Source: Terana coerulea (lineage: Eukaryota; Basidiomycota; Agaricomycetes; Polyporales; Phanerochaetaceae). Taken from it: a DNA stretch of 64,000 bases. Below the pieces are notes generated by a model. That model was not told the DNA's origin. It saw only the letters and a program-made list of their open reading frames with translations, and did not search any database. How positions within the stretch are numbered: position 1 is the stretch's first letter; the number at the start of each line of letters is the position of its first letter. The DNA lies in assembly GCA_024811115.1 (NCBI GenBank), contig JAKOGH010000990.1, forward strand, positions 62,001-126,000. The letters run 5' to 3'. Below are positions 48,626 to 58,400 of this stretch, piece after piece. Position numbers and translations under genes: made by a program.

Positions 48626-50171
48626 CTACAAGGCCTTCTTGCCCAACTTGCGCTTGACTGGACTCTGGGATCCACCGGTACCATCCTCATCCCTGTCCTT
48701 CCTCTTCCTGGATGCTTTTGCTGGCTTGGGTGGTTCAATGTTGATTGACAGGCGCGCTTGGTGCTCATCCGCACGCGCAGCGACAAACTGCCATAGGTAG
48801 GGGACAACTTTGCCGTTGGTGCGGACATCACGGAACTCCGCGCGAACAGCCATCCTCATATCGTACAATGCCCTTGCACGGTCCTTCTTCGAACAGTCCT
48901 GCAGCGTGTACAAGAGCACTCCTGAAGTATCCCGTTAGCTTACGTTCACTTGTGATTCGGCGGGCGCGTACCCATGAATACAAATTCGACTGGGGCGACA
49001 CGCTGCGGAATCCGAGCCTTATTGAATGCCATATCATACTCAGGGTTACTTGCAAACTCCTGAAATGTTTGGAGTACTTTGTCGATGGCTTGTGTGAATG
49101 CGGGTGTTGGGGCTTCGTCCTGTGAGAGCCAGGTCTCCACCTTCGGCCCCACAGGCGTACGTGGATCGGGAATGCCATCGCAGCAGTACACAAGTTGCAG
49201 GATGCACTGGAAATCTCGCCCACGCTTGACGTCGAAGTCAATAGTCTTTGCCAGCCCCGCAGTGCCGGAGATCGTGTGCATCGCAAGCTCTGAAATCCAG
49301 TCCGACCGCTGAGAAGCAATCGCTTGTAGTTTCTCTGCATCATAAGGTCAGCTTCTTTGTACAGCTTGCGATACAAGAGACTGTATGTACCTGCCGAGGA
49401 GAGTGGCACTCCGAGTTGTACGCGCTGGAAGATATCTCTTTCTTGGGAAGACGAGAGCCCTACATACTTGACTGATTGCATGTAAGAAATTGTGCGACAA
49501 AACAGCTAGGTTGCACATACTATATAGGAGTTGTAGGTTGTCAAACTCCTTTTCCACTCCGTAGGAACTTCCAGACGACCTTTCCTATCGTCAGGCAAGG
49601 TATACCAGTAATTCTTCTTCGTGACTGGATCTTTGTCTATACATGCACTAAGAAAATAATCGGTGGTCGCATTGGTTGTACCCACTCACAGGGAATCTGA
49701 GTTTTCGGTCAAGTATATCTCTACTGCCAGGAGTCAGGTACGCACTATTCCATCGAGGAAGTTTTGGATGGACGTAAGACGTTGCTTCCCATCCACGCAT
49801 CTGAGTACTTTTACGGGGACGTCATCGTCGTACTCGACTTCGACTTCAGCGAATACAATGGGGGGAATGTAGAAGTGGCGGAACATAGAGTCGACGAGTT
49901 TCATTTGCTTCTCCATCGACCAAACGGGCTCTACTCAGTCGTAAATCTCGATACACGCTGTATAAAATGCACACTGACCTCGCTGGTACGGAGGAGTGAG
50001 GTCTATCTTGTTTGTGTGTATCCATTCGTGTGCCTCGACGGTCGACATTGCCTTGGCTATGGGCGGGCTCAACCTGTCAGTTACGTGAAACCCTTCGGCG
50101 TCCTCTTCAGGTAGCTCATCGAATTCATCGTCAAGAAAGTCCTCCTGGGTGTTCGGGATTTCCATCACCAT
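48626..50171 (-). CDS. DUF262 (GmrSD/ParB-like nuclease fold) protein
   Basis: A eukaryotic member of the DUF262 family, whose bacterial relatives form the N-terminal part of GmrSD modification-dependent restriction enzymes. It starts MVMEIPNTQEDFLDDEFDEL at 50171. The domain reads DLTPPYQRE, PVWSMEKQMKLVDSMFRHFY and IPPIVFAEVEVEYDDD, then the family motif CVDGKQRLTSIQNFLDG, matching the DGQQR-type catalytic motif. Later exons are YWYTLPDDRKGRLEVP, FQRVQLGVPLSSA, and HTISGTAGLAKTIDFDVKRG. The C-terminus is basic (KASRKRKDRDEDG, PVKRKLGKKAL) and could be a nuclear signal. About six exons. The C-terminal HNH-type nuclease of GmrSD is not visible. Role unknown in fungi. Confidence 0.78.
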
Positions 50172-50625
50172 ATTGTTCTCGCAACTGAAGCTTTATTGAA
50201 GTGGGGTTCACTGGGAACTAGCGTCGGTTAGCTGCCGTTTTGACGTCGCTGTACTTAGACTGACCGAAGTGTTGACCTTTCGTTCCTCACTAGCCGCAGT
50301 CCAGTGTGGTACTCGAGTGAAGTGTTGGGCAGAAGCCGGATGTGGAAAGCGGTAGCCAATGCGTGAACGTTGGACGAGAGAACGATCCAAGGAAGCGTGA
50401 AGCAAGCGTGAAGGGCGGATGGTTCAAACGCCCGCCACATCGTCACCATCGTATCGTAGCAATGATGGCGCTAACGCGCAGTGTACGCCTGACAGCGTCT
50501 GACCTCGTCCCCGCCGTCGTTGTCGCTTCCGTCGTCCACCCCGTGCTCGCCGTCCTCCTCAACACCGACGAGGCTGACCTGCACCTTTCTCGGCTTTGCG
50601 AGCTTGCACCTCTTGTGTCGATCTT

Positions 50626-52594
50626 ATGAATTCTTCCGCAACCGTGGCGTCGACCTCGAGCCTATATTCTCCAACACCTTCAGCCTCTGTTCTGGACACG
50701 AATGCCCTCGACGATGTCCCAGCCCACCATGCGAACGCCGTCGTGGCATTCCTCATCGGCTTTGGCATTGTTACCTTGGCATCTATAATGAACGCCGCTG
50801 GCTTGAACCTCACGAAACTGGACCACGTACGTGAACAGCGCAGTTCAGTGATGTAGGGTGCTCAGGACGCGTTTCAGGTGCGGACAAGTGCGATTCCCAA
50901 GTCAGCGCGGAGTAGAGACTGGCTACGACCATTGTGGCTGCTTGGCATGATACTCTATGTGTAAGTTGAACAGTTGAAGGAGCGGAAGAAGTTGAACCAA
51001 CCCAGCATAGACTTTCGCAACTGGTTGGGAGCACGCTGGCACTGGAGTACATGCGAGCTGGTACGTCCTGGCTGTCGTTTCCCTCAACTATGAACGTTGA
51101 AACTCATTCCACACAGAATACGTCGCCCCGTTAGGGTCGACATCATTGATCTTCAACTTTTTATTTGCTAAATTCCTGGTTAATTCGCCCGTGACGAGTA
51201 ATGATATTTATGTGAGTGGTCCAGTAGTGCCGCGGTTTGCATAGACTAACTCTTCCATCAAAGGGCACGATCATTGTAATTGTTGGTGTCATCGGCATCG
51301 TAGCATTTGGTTCCATCAACAGCGGACTCGGCATGGAGACCGACGCTAAACATTTAACATACCTCTGGACCCGCGGCAATTGGCTGGCATACTTCTTCTT
51401 CCTCGCCTTTGCGCTAATCTTCCTCTACTTCTTCACCTCCCAACTCGATGCCGTCCTCGTATCTCGTGCAGATTTGAGTGCTGTCCCTTTCGACATGGAG
51501 CAGCGGAACCTGGGCCCACCATCTCGGACGATCTTCCGTAAGGTGACAACATTAGGGATGTCGGTCATGTATTGGATACGAAGTTTCTTGGAGTCCTGGA
51601 CATCCTCCCATGACGACAAGCGGATCGCGTGGACCCTGGGTATAGGTTGGGCTTGCCTTGGTGGAAGCCTCGCTGGTGGATGTCTTGTGTTTGCGAAGGC
51701 TGCGTGAGTACTTTACCTTTCACTCCACATACACAGCCTCACCATTGTACAGTGTCAAGCTCATCTCCGGCAGTGTATCGCACGAGAATACTGGGAACCA
51801 GTTCGGTCACGCATCCTCCATATTTACCTTCATATTACTCGCAGTTACCGCGGTTTCCCAGATTATATGCCTCAACCGCGGACTGAAGGTGTATGATTCA
51901 ACACTTGTCGTACCTGTGTTTTACGGTGTGTACACAGCTTTGGGGTGAGTTTCAGAATTTAGTTGGCGGAGTTAGCCCGACTCACCTGTGAATCTTAGTT
52001 TTTGAACTCACTCGTAAGCTTTTCTGAGTTTCTCTATGAGACTCATTGATATATATGCACTTGCAGATTTTCAATGACGAGGTCGATGCTTATCAATCAT
52101 GGGCACTATTCCTCATCTTTTGCTCCATTTTGGTCTTGATTTCCGGCGTCGTTCTGTTGACGAATAAGAAGCCGGAAACGCATCCTCAAACACCGGGTTT
52201 CAAGGGAAGCGGTGAGACGACCACCATGGTCTCTCTGCCGCCAAACGCCCGGCGCCGTGGCCGAAGTCAAGTGGGCAAGCTTGGAGACGAAGAAGAGGGG
52301 ATTCTGTCGGCGGATCGCGAGCTACCAGAAGGCTCTGCAGCCTGGCAAGTGGGCGACGTGAGTGACGACGAAGACAGCGCAGATGTGCCCCGTGGATTTG
52401 GCAGCGTGACCAAGCACGCCGGCGACGGGTGGGTCGGAGATGGCGAGGGCGAGCGGGCGCGAATGATGGATGACAACGACAGTGTGGAGGAGCACCGAGA
52501 ATCCACGTCTTCGGATGCGACGTTGGCTCGTCCTGAGCATGAGGGTGGGGCGTATGCGGATGATGAGTACGGGGAGTGGAAGAGTAGGAGCTAG
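50626..52594 (+). CDS. NIPA-type magnesium transporter (DUF803)
   Basis: A multi-pass membrane protein of the NIPA family, which transports Mg2+ and other divalent cations. It starts MNSSATVASTSSLYSPTPSA at 50626. Membrane segments follow: VVAFLIGFGIVTLASIMNAA, RDWLRPLWLLGMILYV, then LSQLVGSTLALEYMRAEYVA and PLGSTSLIFNFLFAKFLV. Next are GTIIVIVGVIGIVAFGS, WLAYFFFLAFALIFLYFF, SIFTFILLAVTAVSQIICL and QSWALFLIFCSILVLISG. A 16-nt micro-exon (about 51999-52014) encodes the family segment FLNSL, joining to IFNDEVDAY. The C-terminal tail is acidic and disordered and ends at 52594. About nine exons. Confidence 0.88.
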
Positions 52595-53028
52595 TTCGCT
52601 CAAGGGACGTCGACGTGACTGCTTAATTATTACGTATTGTATGTGCTGACATGGTCTCGGAGGACTATTAATGATTAGAAATGAAGGCCCGTTTGACAAG
52701 TTCATAAGAAACTAACGCACTAGGCAATCCCTAATCTGACAGATTTATCTTGCGTAGCCCTGGCACATAAAAATGAGTTCAAGGGAACACGTAGGTCGCG
52801 TAAGCGCGGTGTCATCGTTGTGGATCATGGGCGCTAAACAAGGTGTGTAAGCTGCTAACTTAGAAGCTGCTGCTTTGCGGCGACTTCATTCTGAGTCTCT
52901 GACGACCACGACCACACCTACCGACTCTCATCTTCCCACCCATTCCGGGATACTATATTTTGTATTCAAGAGGTGAGCTTTACACAAACACTGTGACTTC
53001 AGCTGATGAGTAACTGGAAAGATATCGG
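52595..53028. other. Spacer
   Basis: The 3' flank of the NIPA gene and the promoter of the Tcp11-family gene. No coding region recognised. Confidence 0.4.
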
Positions 53029-55053
53029 ATGGACCCTGTAATTCGCAGACTGCAGGAGACACTAGAGCATCATCCGAACAATGTACATCTACAGCGCATA
53101 CTCTCTGATCTGAACGCGTTGAAGGAGCGGGAGAGCTCATCTCGTATATCATGGCATACTCTGCATGCATCGTTCGAGGCCCTTCGCCAGGAAGGGCTGT
53201 GGAGTCCTACACAGGATGAGGAAGCAACACTACGAGAGTTGAGAACCTATCTCGAATCCACATCAGTCCCCCTCCCCAGCAATACCCCTCAAAACCTCGT
53301 CAGTCACACAATACTGATTCTCGCCCAGGCCGCGTTCATCCTGTGACGCCACACCCTAGTATACCAGTACCCCCTCTACCTTTCACATTCAGAACAACCA
53401 CAGCATCATTACCCGTGGAGCTCTACGGTACCCTGCAACAGGTGTACTACCTCCATCTGCTTGCGACAGATCCGCAGAGTTTGCTTCCGCCTGGAAAGTC
53501 TATGCTGTCTGTGCTATCGCGGCCGCATACAGAGCAAATACATTCGTCCGCTCTGCATGAGCGCGTTCAGGACATAGTTCACCGTGCATTCTGGGAAGAG
53601 GTACGTGAACGGTTTGACATGCATATGTGTCCTCGACTCAATATCCCCTTAGGCATTAGAATCTTTGTCAAACCCATCCCCGCCGGTACAGCTCTCCAGA
53701 CTGAAGCGGCTTTATGATGACCTTCACGTTGCACTTTCCCCTCTTCTACCCTCGAAGCATCCCGTTCTCGTCACACTGTCGTCTCCGCTATCACCAACAT
53801 CGTCGCCCCTTCGCTCCGCTTCACTTCATCTACGGGAAACATTGCGGAGCTTGGAAGAACGATGCGCTCCTGCCCGGGACGAACAAATCAATGCACTGTC
53901 ACAATCACTGGAAAATATATCGGATGATGCTCTACCACAAGCTATCGTAAATGTTGTACGGGCGCTGATGAAATTGGCGGACGAGATGAAGGACGATCTG
54001 TCGCAGTTTGTTCTTGGCTCAATGAACGAACGTCAGCTGCGCCTTGTTGTCGTTCGTCGAGCAGTGGCGCGCGAGCATGAGCTTGTTACGAAGTTATGGC
54101 AAGATGAACGCATACAAGAGCTGTGGGACCGCTGGCTGGACGGCGTGGATGGAGCAAACGGTGCGGGCAGCACTCATGCGAGTGGAGGCCCGGATGCCGT
54201 GCGTACGAAATTCATTCGTCGCGTGATGCTTGCCCTCGGTTCAGATCATGGCGTGACGTGCAGATTCTCCACCATACCCGCGAAGACCTCGCCCGACAAT
54301 ACCCAGGGCAATCTTGCGTCGAACGACCCAGCGGTCTCGCCGAGCAACCCCCTTCCCCCACCGTTACTCCTCGTCACACCGGCCTTATATAATCTTCAGA
54401 ATTACCTTCAAGCATTGGTGATCACAGCTGCCCTTCGTGCACTCGTACGCATACCCGCAACGCCGCCGAAGCAAGAGGTGACAGACCCACCAGACGAGTT
54501 CTCCGAGACCGGCTTTCTCAAGAGGATATGGACGTTGCTGAAGGCGGACTTGAATGGCGAGCCCTCACCGGATGGCGTGTCGCTCGTCAACCTTGCGGAC
54601 GAGGTCGTACGGATCGCGGGCGTGCACGGTGGCGCACTCGACAAGACTGCTGGTGATATGGAGTTACGGTTACGGGACGCTGTGGCTCGTACCCTGAAGC
54701 CGAACGACCCGGTCTTCGCGCTCCTGCAAAAACGGCTCGTGCAAGCCGTCACCGACCATCTGCTTCAACATCCCGTGCTCGAGTCGATACGGCCTGCTTC
54801 CGGTGGTGCGCCGAAAGCCATGCACACCGGTCGGTCGCGGAAAACGGGGCTGAGACCTACATTGGCTTCGGACGACAGCCACGCAGCCTCAGATCATTTC
54901 TCCCTCGATTCTCCGCACGAGAACCTGCTTGTGAAGGGATTCGAACATCCGGTGCTGACCAGTGCTATCACTGACATGCTGCAAAAGCTGCGGAAGTGCA
55001 TTGCATGGACCGAGCTTGTGTGGCCAGAACTGTTTGGGAAGACGGAATCGTAG
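53029..55053 (+). CDS. T-complex protein 11 (Tcp11/Sok1) family protein
   Basis: A protein of the Tcp11 family, linked in yeast (Sok1) to cAMP signalling. The first exon starts MDPVIRRLQETLEHHPNNVH at 53029. A frame change near 53280-53345 is unexplained (indel in a C-rich run or an undetected intron). The next part reads PVELYGTLQQVYYLHLLATD and HERVQDIVHRAFWEE. A clean 52-nt GT-AG intron (about 53602-53653) then leads to ALESLSNPSPPVQLSRLKRL. The domain core is LRLVVVRRAVAREHELVTKL, FIRRVMLALGSDHG, LKRIWTLLKADLNGEP and RLRDAVARTLKPNDPVFALL. It stops at 55053. A decayed copy of its 3' part lies at 56690-57070. Confidence 0.75.
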
Positions 55054-55659
55054 ATGGGCTTCGATAGCGTGTGAGTATTGTCTACCACCTTCTGTCATGT
55101 GAGAGAAAGCTCATATCTGGCAGAGACGATGTATTTTATTTAGGCGTAATTTATCATGCATTTTATCCTCACAGCATCAAAAGTGGAGTCTGGCATTGGG
55201 AGAATTCCTCGTCAGATTACCGCCCAGCACGTATGTTGACGCTGCGATCAATTCTGCAGGCGGATGTGTACAGTGAGCTCTTGCTTGGATGTTTAATTTG
55301 GGCCTGAAGGAACTTGAATGCGTTGATGAAGGCGTAACTGGATTACTACGGATAGGGGACAGATTTCACTTCAGCTCATCTGTGTCCTGTTGATGCATAC
55401 TCACAGATGCCTATCGCGGCGGGAATCTCGCAAGAGAGATCGCAGTCAATATAATGGTATAATTCGAGATCGGGAAGCATAATGAGGTATGAGACTAAAA
55501 TGAAGTCTTAGAACGTGAGACAGCTAAATTTTTCCATGAAGGCTCCTCTCGCTCTCATCGCTTGTGAAGTGCACTATCCTGCGAAGTGTAGCAGGAGGTT
55601 CGTAAGTTATGGTCTTCGCTCAGGTGTAGGACTCACCGAGAAACACCGCCAGACTAGTC
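55054..55659. other. Spacer between Tcp11 gene and hydrophobin 1
   Basis: The convergent 3' flanks of both genes. Parts (about 55376-55600) are similar to 57125-57330, the matching part of the second duplication unit. No gene. Confidence 0.5.
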
Positions 55660-56199
55660 TCAGAGAATGATGGGGATGCAGCCGATGGAGATGAGACCGC
55701 CCTGAACACAGTCAAAGTGAGCTTTCTCCAGGACTTCCTGGGTGATGTGGGACTTACGATGGAGTTATTCTCGCAGCAGACAGGTGTAGCGTCGCATGCC
55801 GAGCCGCTCCCAACACCGACGATGTCGATGCCGGAGCACTGCAACCCCAAGAGAACGTTGAGGTCGGTGAGTACGATGCCGAGTAGACCAAGCAAGGAAG
55901 TTCCGGCGGCGGAGTTGGCCTAGCGTGCTGGAATGTCAGTATCTTGAGTCAAACTAATGTAGCACGGGACTGACCATCTCAGTAGACTGGCAGCATTGAA
56001 TTGAGGCGGTGCTGCACTGGTTACTGGTAACGGTCTTCGTAGGCCCGGGAGCGGTGACCGTGATGGTTGTCGTAACGGGAGGCTTTGTGGTGGTGGTCGG
56101 AGCGCCCCCACGCTTCATCTGCGGGTTGGGTGTGGCAGCCGCAAGAAGAGCGAGGGCGAAGAACGCATAGATGAACGTTGCTGCGACGCGAGAGAACAT
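55660..56199 (-). CDS. Class I hydrophobin, copy 1
   Basis: A small secreted amphipathic protein that coats fungal surfaces. Three exons (56199-55975, 55919-55758, 55701-55660) give 142 residues. It starts [20 protein letters not shown] (signal peptide), then a Thr/Pro-rich stretch ([15 protein letters not shown]). The eight cysteines are in the hydrophobin order: QC, IQCCQ, LQC, SAC, VCCENN, IGC. Loop features are [20 protein letters not shown] and [20 protein letters not shown], and the end is [13 protein letters not shown]. Spacing after the third Cys fits class I. The gene lies in a tandem duplication with copy 2. An upstream in-frame Met (56217) would only lengthen the signal peptide. 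Confidence 0.95.
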
Positions 56200-56489
56200 C
56201 TTGAAAGTGGTCGCCAAAGATATAAATGCCCAAGGACTAGCTGCTGGAGGAGTTGCTTGGTCTGGGGAATGGCAGACATACGGTCTGTATTTATAGCAGT
56301 ATTAACGGTGAGTACGTTCAATTTTCGGCCCTTCAGAAAACCGCTGACAGTGACATTGCATGAGCAGTATGACATGACCTCACAGATATTTTGGAAATTA
56401 TGCTGCGCGTGTCAGGTGTACGCGAAGACTATGGTGATATGGTGAGCACTTGGTTTTAAACATTTGCCATATTGGTATAATGGGCTTGT

Positions 56490-56670
56490 AGATGCGCTTC
56501 GGGCTATGTCATAAAACGAGGCGTACCTTGGAGCAACACAATACGAATGCAAGCACGAGTACAGCGAGGCGACACGGCAGTGTCAGACCGACATGTGTGC
56601 CCTCACGGAAATGAGCGTTCGGAAGGCAAACCTGGTGATGCACAAGTCTTCCATGAGCCGCACGAATGTA
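56490..56670 (-). promoter_or_regulatory. Conserved hydrophobin upstream block, copy 1
   Basis: The region about 290-470 bp upstream of hydrophobin 1. It matches 58240-58400 (upstream of hydrophobin 2) and in part 62985-63100 (upstream of hydrophobin 4). Shared words include GCTATGTCAT, CGTACCTTGGAGCAACACAA and CGGAAATGAGCG. It reaches the left edge of the Tcp11 fragment. A shared regulatory role is inferred. Confidence 0.5.
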
Positions 56671-56689
56671 CGTACAAATACATTCAAGG

Positions 56690-57070
56690 CGGCAATGCGA
56701 ATTCGCGCCGCCCTCGACCGAGCCGCCAATGATATCATGGAGTCACGATTACGGGACGCTGTGGATCGTACCTTGAAGCCGGACGACACAGTCTTCCGGC
56801 TTTGCCAGAAGCGGCTCGTGCAAGCGGTCACCAACCATCCGCTTCAACATCCCATGCTCGAGTCTCCATGGCCAGCTCCCCAAGGGTGCTCGGTGCGCGA
56901 ATAGCCATGCACACCGGTCGATCGACGAGAAAAATAGGGCTGAAACCTACTTTGATTTTGGACAACAAGGAGTCAGTCGCAGATCATCTCCCCCTCGATT
57001 TCTCCCGTACGAGAACCTGCTCGTGAAGGGGATTCGAACTTCCGGTACCGACTGGCGCTATCACTGAACT
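56690..57070 (+). pseudogene. Truncated copy of the Tcp11 3' end
   Basis: A fragment matching the C-terminal coding part of the Tcp11-family gene (54600-55000). It includes RLRDAVDRTLKPDDTVF, QKRLVQAVTNHPLQHPMLES and then, after a frame change, MHTGRSTRKIGLKPTL. No start codon, no domain core, and frame changes within. It lies directly upstream of hydrophobin 2's 3' end, just as the true Tcp11 3' end lies beside hydrophobin 1, so it marks the left edge of the second duplication unit. Confidence 0.85.
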
Positions 57071-57410
57071 GCGGACAGGATTTATTTTCTTTCAATGATC
57101 GCTCACCGCGAAAACAACTTATTTGTGTCTCGTCATCACATACTCACAGCGATCCATCGTTGCGGAAACTCACAGCAGGGATTGCAGTCGATAGTATAGT
57201 ATAGTCCAGGAACGGGAAGCATAATACAACGAGGTACAAACGGAACTCAATCTCAAAACATGAAGCACACAGATTGTTCGTATCAAACACTCCCCTCGCT
57301 CTCAACGCTTGTGCGGCATGTGATCTTGCAAAACCGGTGCAGGTCTGTCAGCGACTTTTTATCACCCCTTTCAGATGTGGGACTCACTGAGGAATATTGC
57401 GAGACTGGTT

Positions 57411-57954
57411 TTACAAGATGATGGGGATGCAGCCGACAGAAATGAGCCCGCCCTGCCGCCACCATGGTGAGATTTCTGTAGAACTGTGTGGGTGAAGTGA
57501 GACTTACGACGGAGTTGTTCTCGCAGCAGACGGGTGAGGCATCGCATGCCGAGCCACTGCCGACGCCGATGACGGAGATGGGGAGCAGTCTAACCCCAAG
57601 AGGACGTTGACGTCGCTCAAAGCAACGCCGAGCAAACCAAGCAAAGCAGTCCCGGCAGCCGAGTTCGCCTGACGCACATGAGTGAGTATGCCAGTCACAA
57701 TCGAGGAGAAGATGACTAACCATCTCAGTAGATTGGCAGCACTGAATTGAGCCAGTGTTGCAGTCGCCGCTGCTAATGGTCGTGGTGGGACCGGGAGCGG
57801 TGACGGTGACGGTAGTGGTGACAGGGGGCTTGGTGGACGCGGTGGTGGTAGTCGGAGTACCCCAACGCTTCATCTGGGGGTTTGGTGTGGCGGCCGCAAG
57901 AAGAGCGAGGGCGAGGAACGCATATACGATAGTCGCTGCGACGCGAGAGAACAT
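57411..57954 (-). CDS. Class I hydrophobin, copy 2 (frame break in exon 2)
   Basis: A close paralogue of copy 1. The start [20 protein letters not shown] at 57954 is a signal peptide. The Thr/Pro-rich stretch and [16 protein letters not shown] follow. Exon 2 reads NSAAGTALLGLLGVALSDVN and LLGLDC. There the frame breaks: one base is missing in the plus-strand G-run 57580-57583. With it the protein continues [20 protein letters not shown]. The last exon, GGLISVGCIPIIL, ends at 57411. All eight cysteines are present if the frame is restored. Consensus error is likely but a recent null copy is possible. Confidence 0.88.
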
Positions 57955-58239
57955 GTTGAAGGCGGTTAAGAGATGGGGATCAAGAGGTGAGTACTGGAGG
58001 AGCTGCTTGGTCTGGAGATTTGCGAGACATACGGGCTGTATTTATAGTAGCCAGCACAGGTGAGCGCGTTGAGTTATGCTGAGTCGCAAAACCACTGACG
58101 CTTCATGAGCAGTATGACCTCACAGCTATTTTGGAAATTGTGCTGTGCATATCAGGCGTTCACGAAGACTGTGGAGATACTGTGAGCACTTGGTCTTGAG
58201 TATTCTCCGCACTGGTACGACGGGGTGCAGGTGGGCTTC

Positions 58240-58400
58240 GGACTATGTCATTACGCGAAGCGTACCTTGGAGCAACACAACGCACAGGCAGCCACGAGTA
58301 CGGCGTTGCGACACGGCAGTGACAGACGGACATATGAACCATCGCGGAAATGAGCGCCTCGAAGGTGCGAATTTGGTGACGCACAAGCCATGCACAACCC
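58240..58400 (-). promoter_or_regulatory. Conserved hydrophobin upstream block, copy 2
   Basis: Upstream of hydrophobin 2 and similar to 56490-56670, with the same GCTATGTCAT-like, CGTACCTTGGAGCAACACAA and CGGAAATGAGCG words. See the copy 1 entry. Confidence 0.5.

Noticed and set aside
53602..53653. A frame break in the Tcp11-family gene near 53690
   Set aside because: A standard 52-nt GT-AG intron (GTACGT donor, CCTTAG acceptor) restores the frame.
56690..57070. An independent small gene beside hydrophobin 2
   Set aside because: It aligns with the Tcp11 C-terminal coding region, lacks a start and has frame changes, so it is a duplication remnant.
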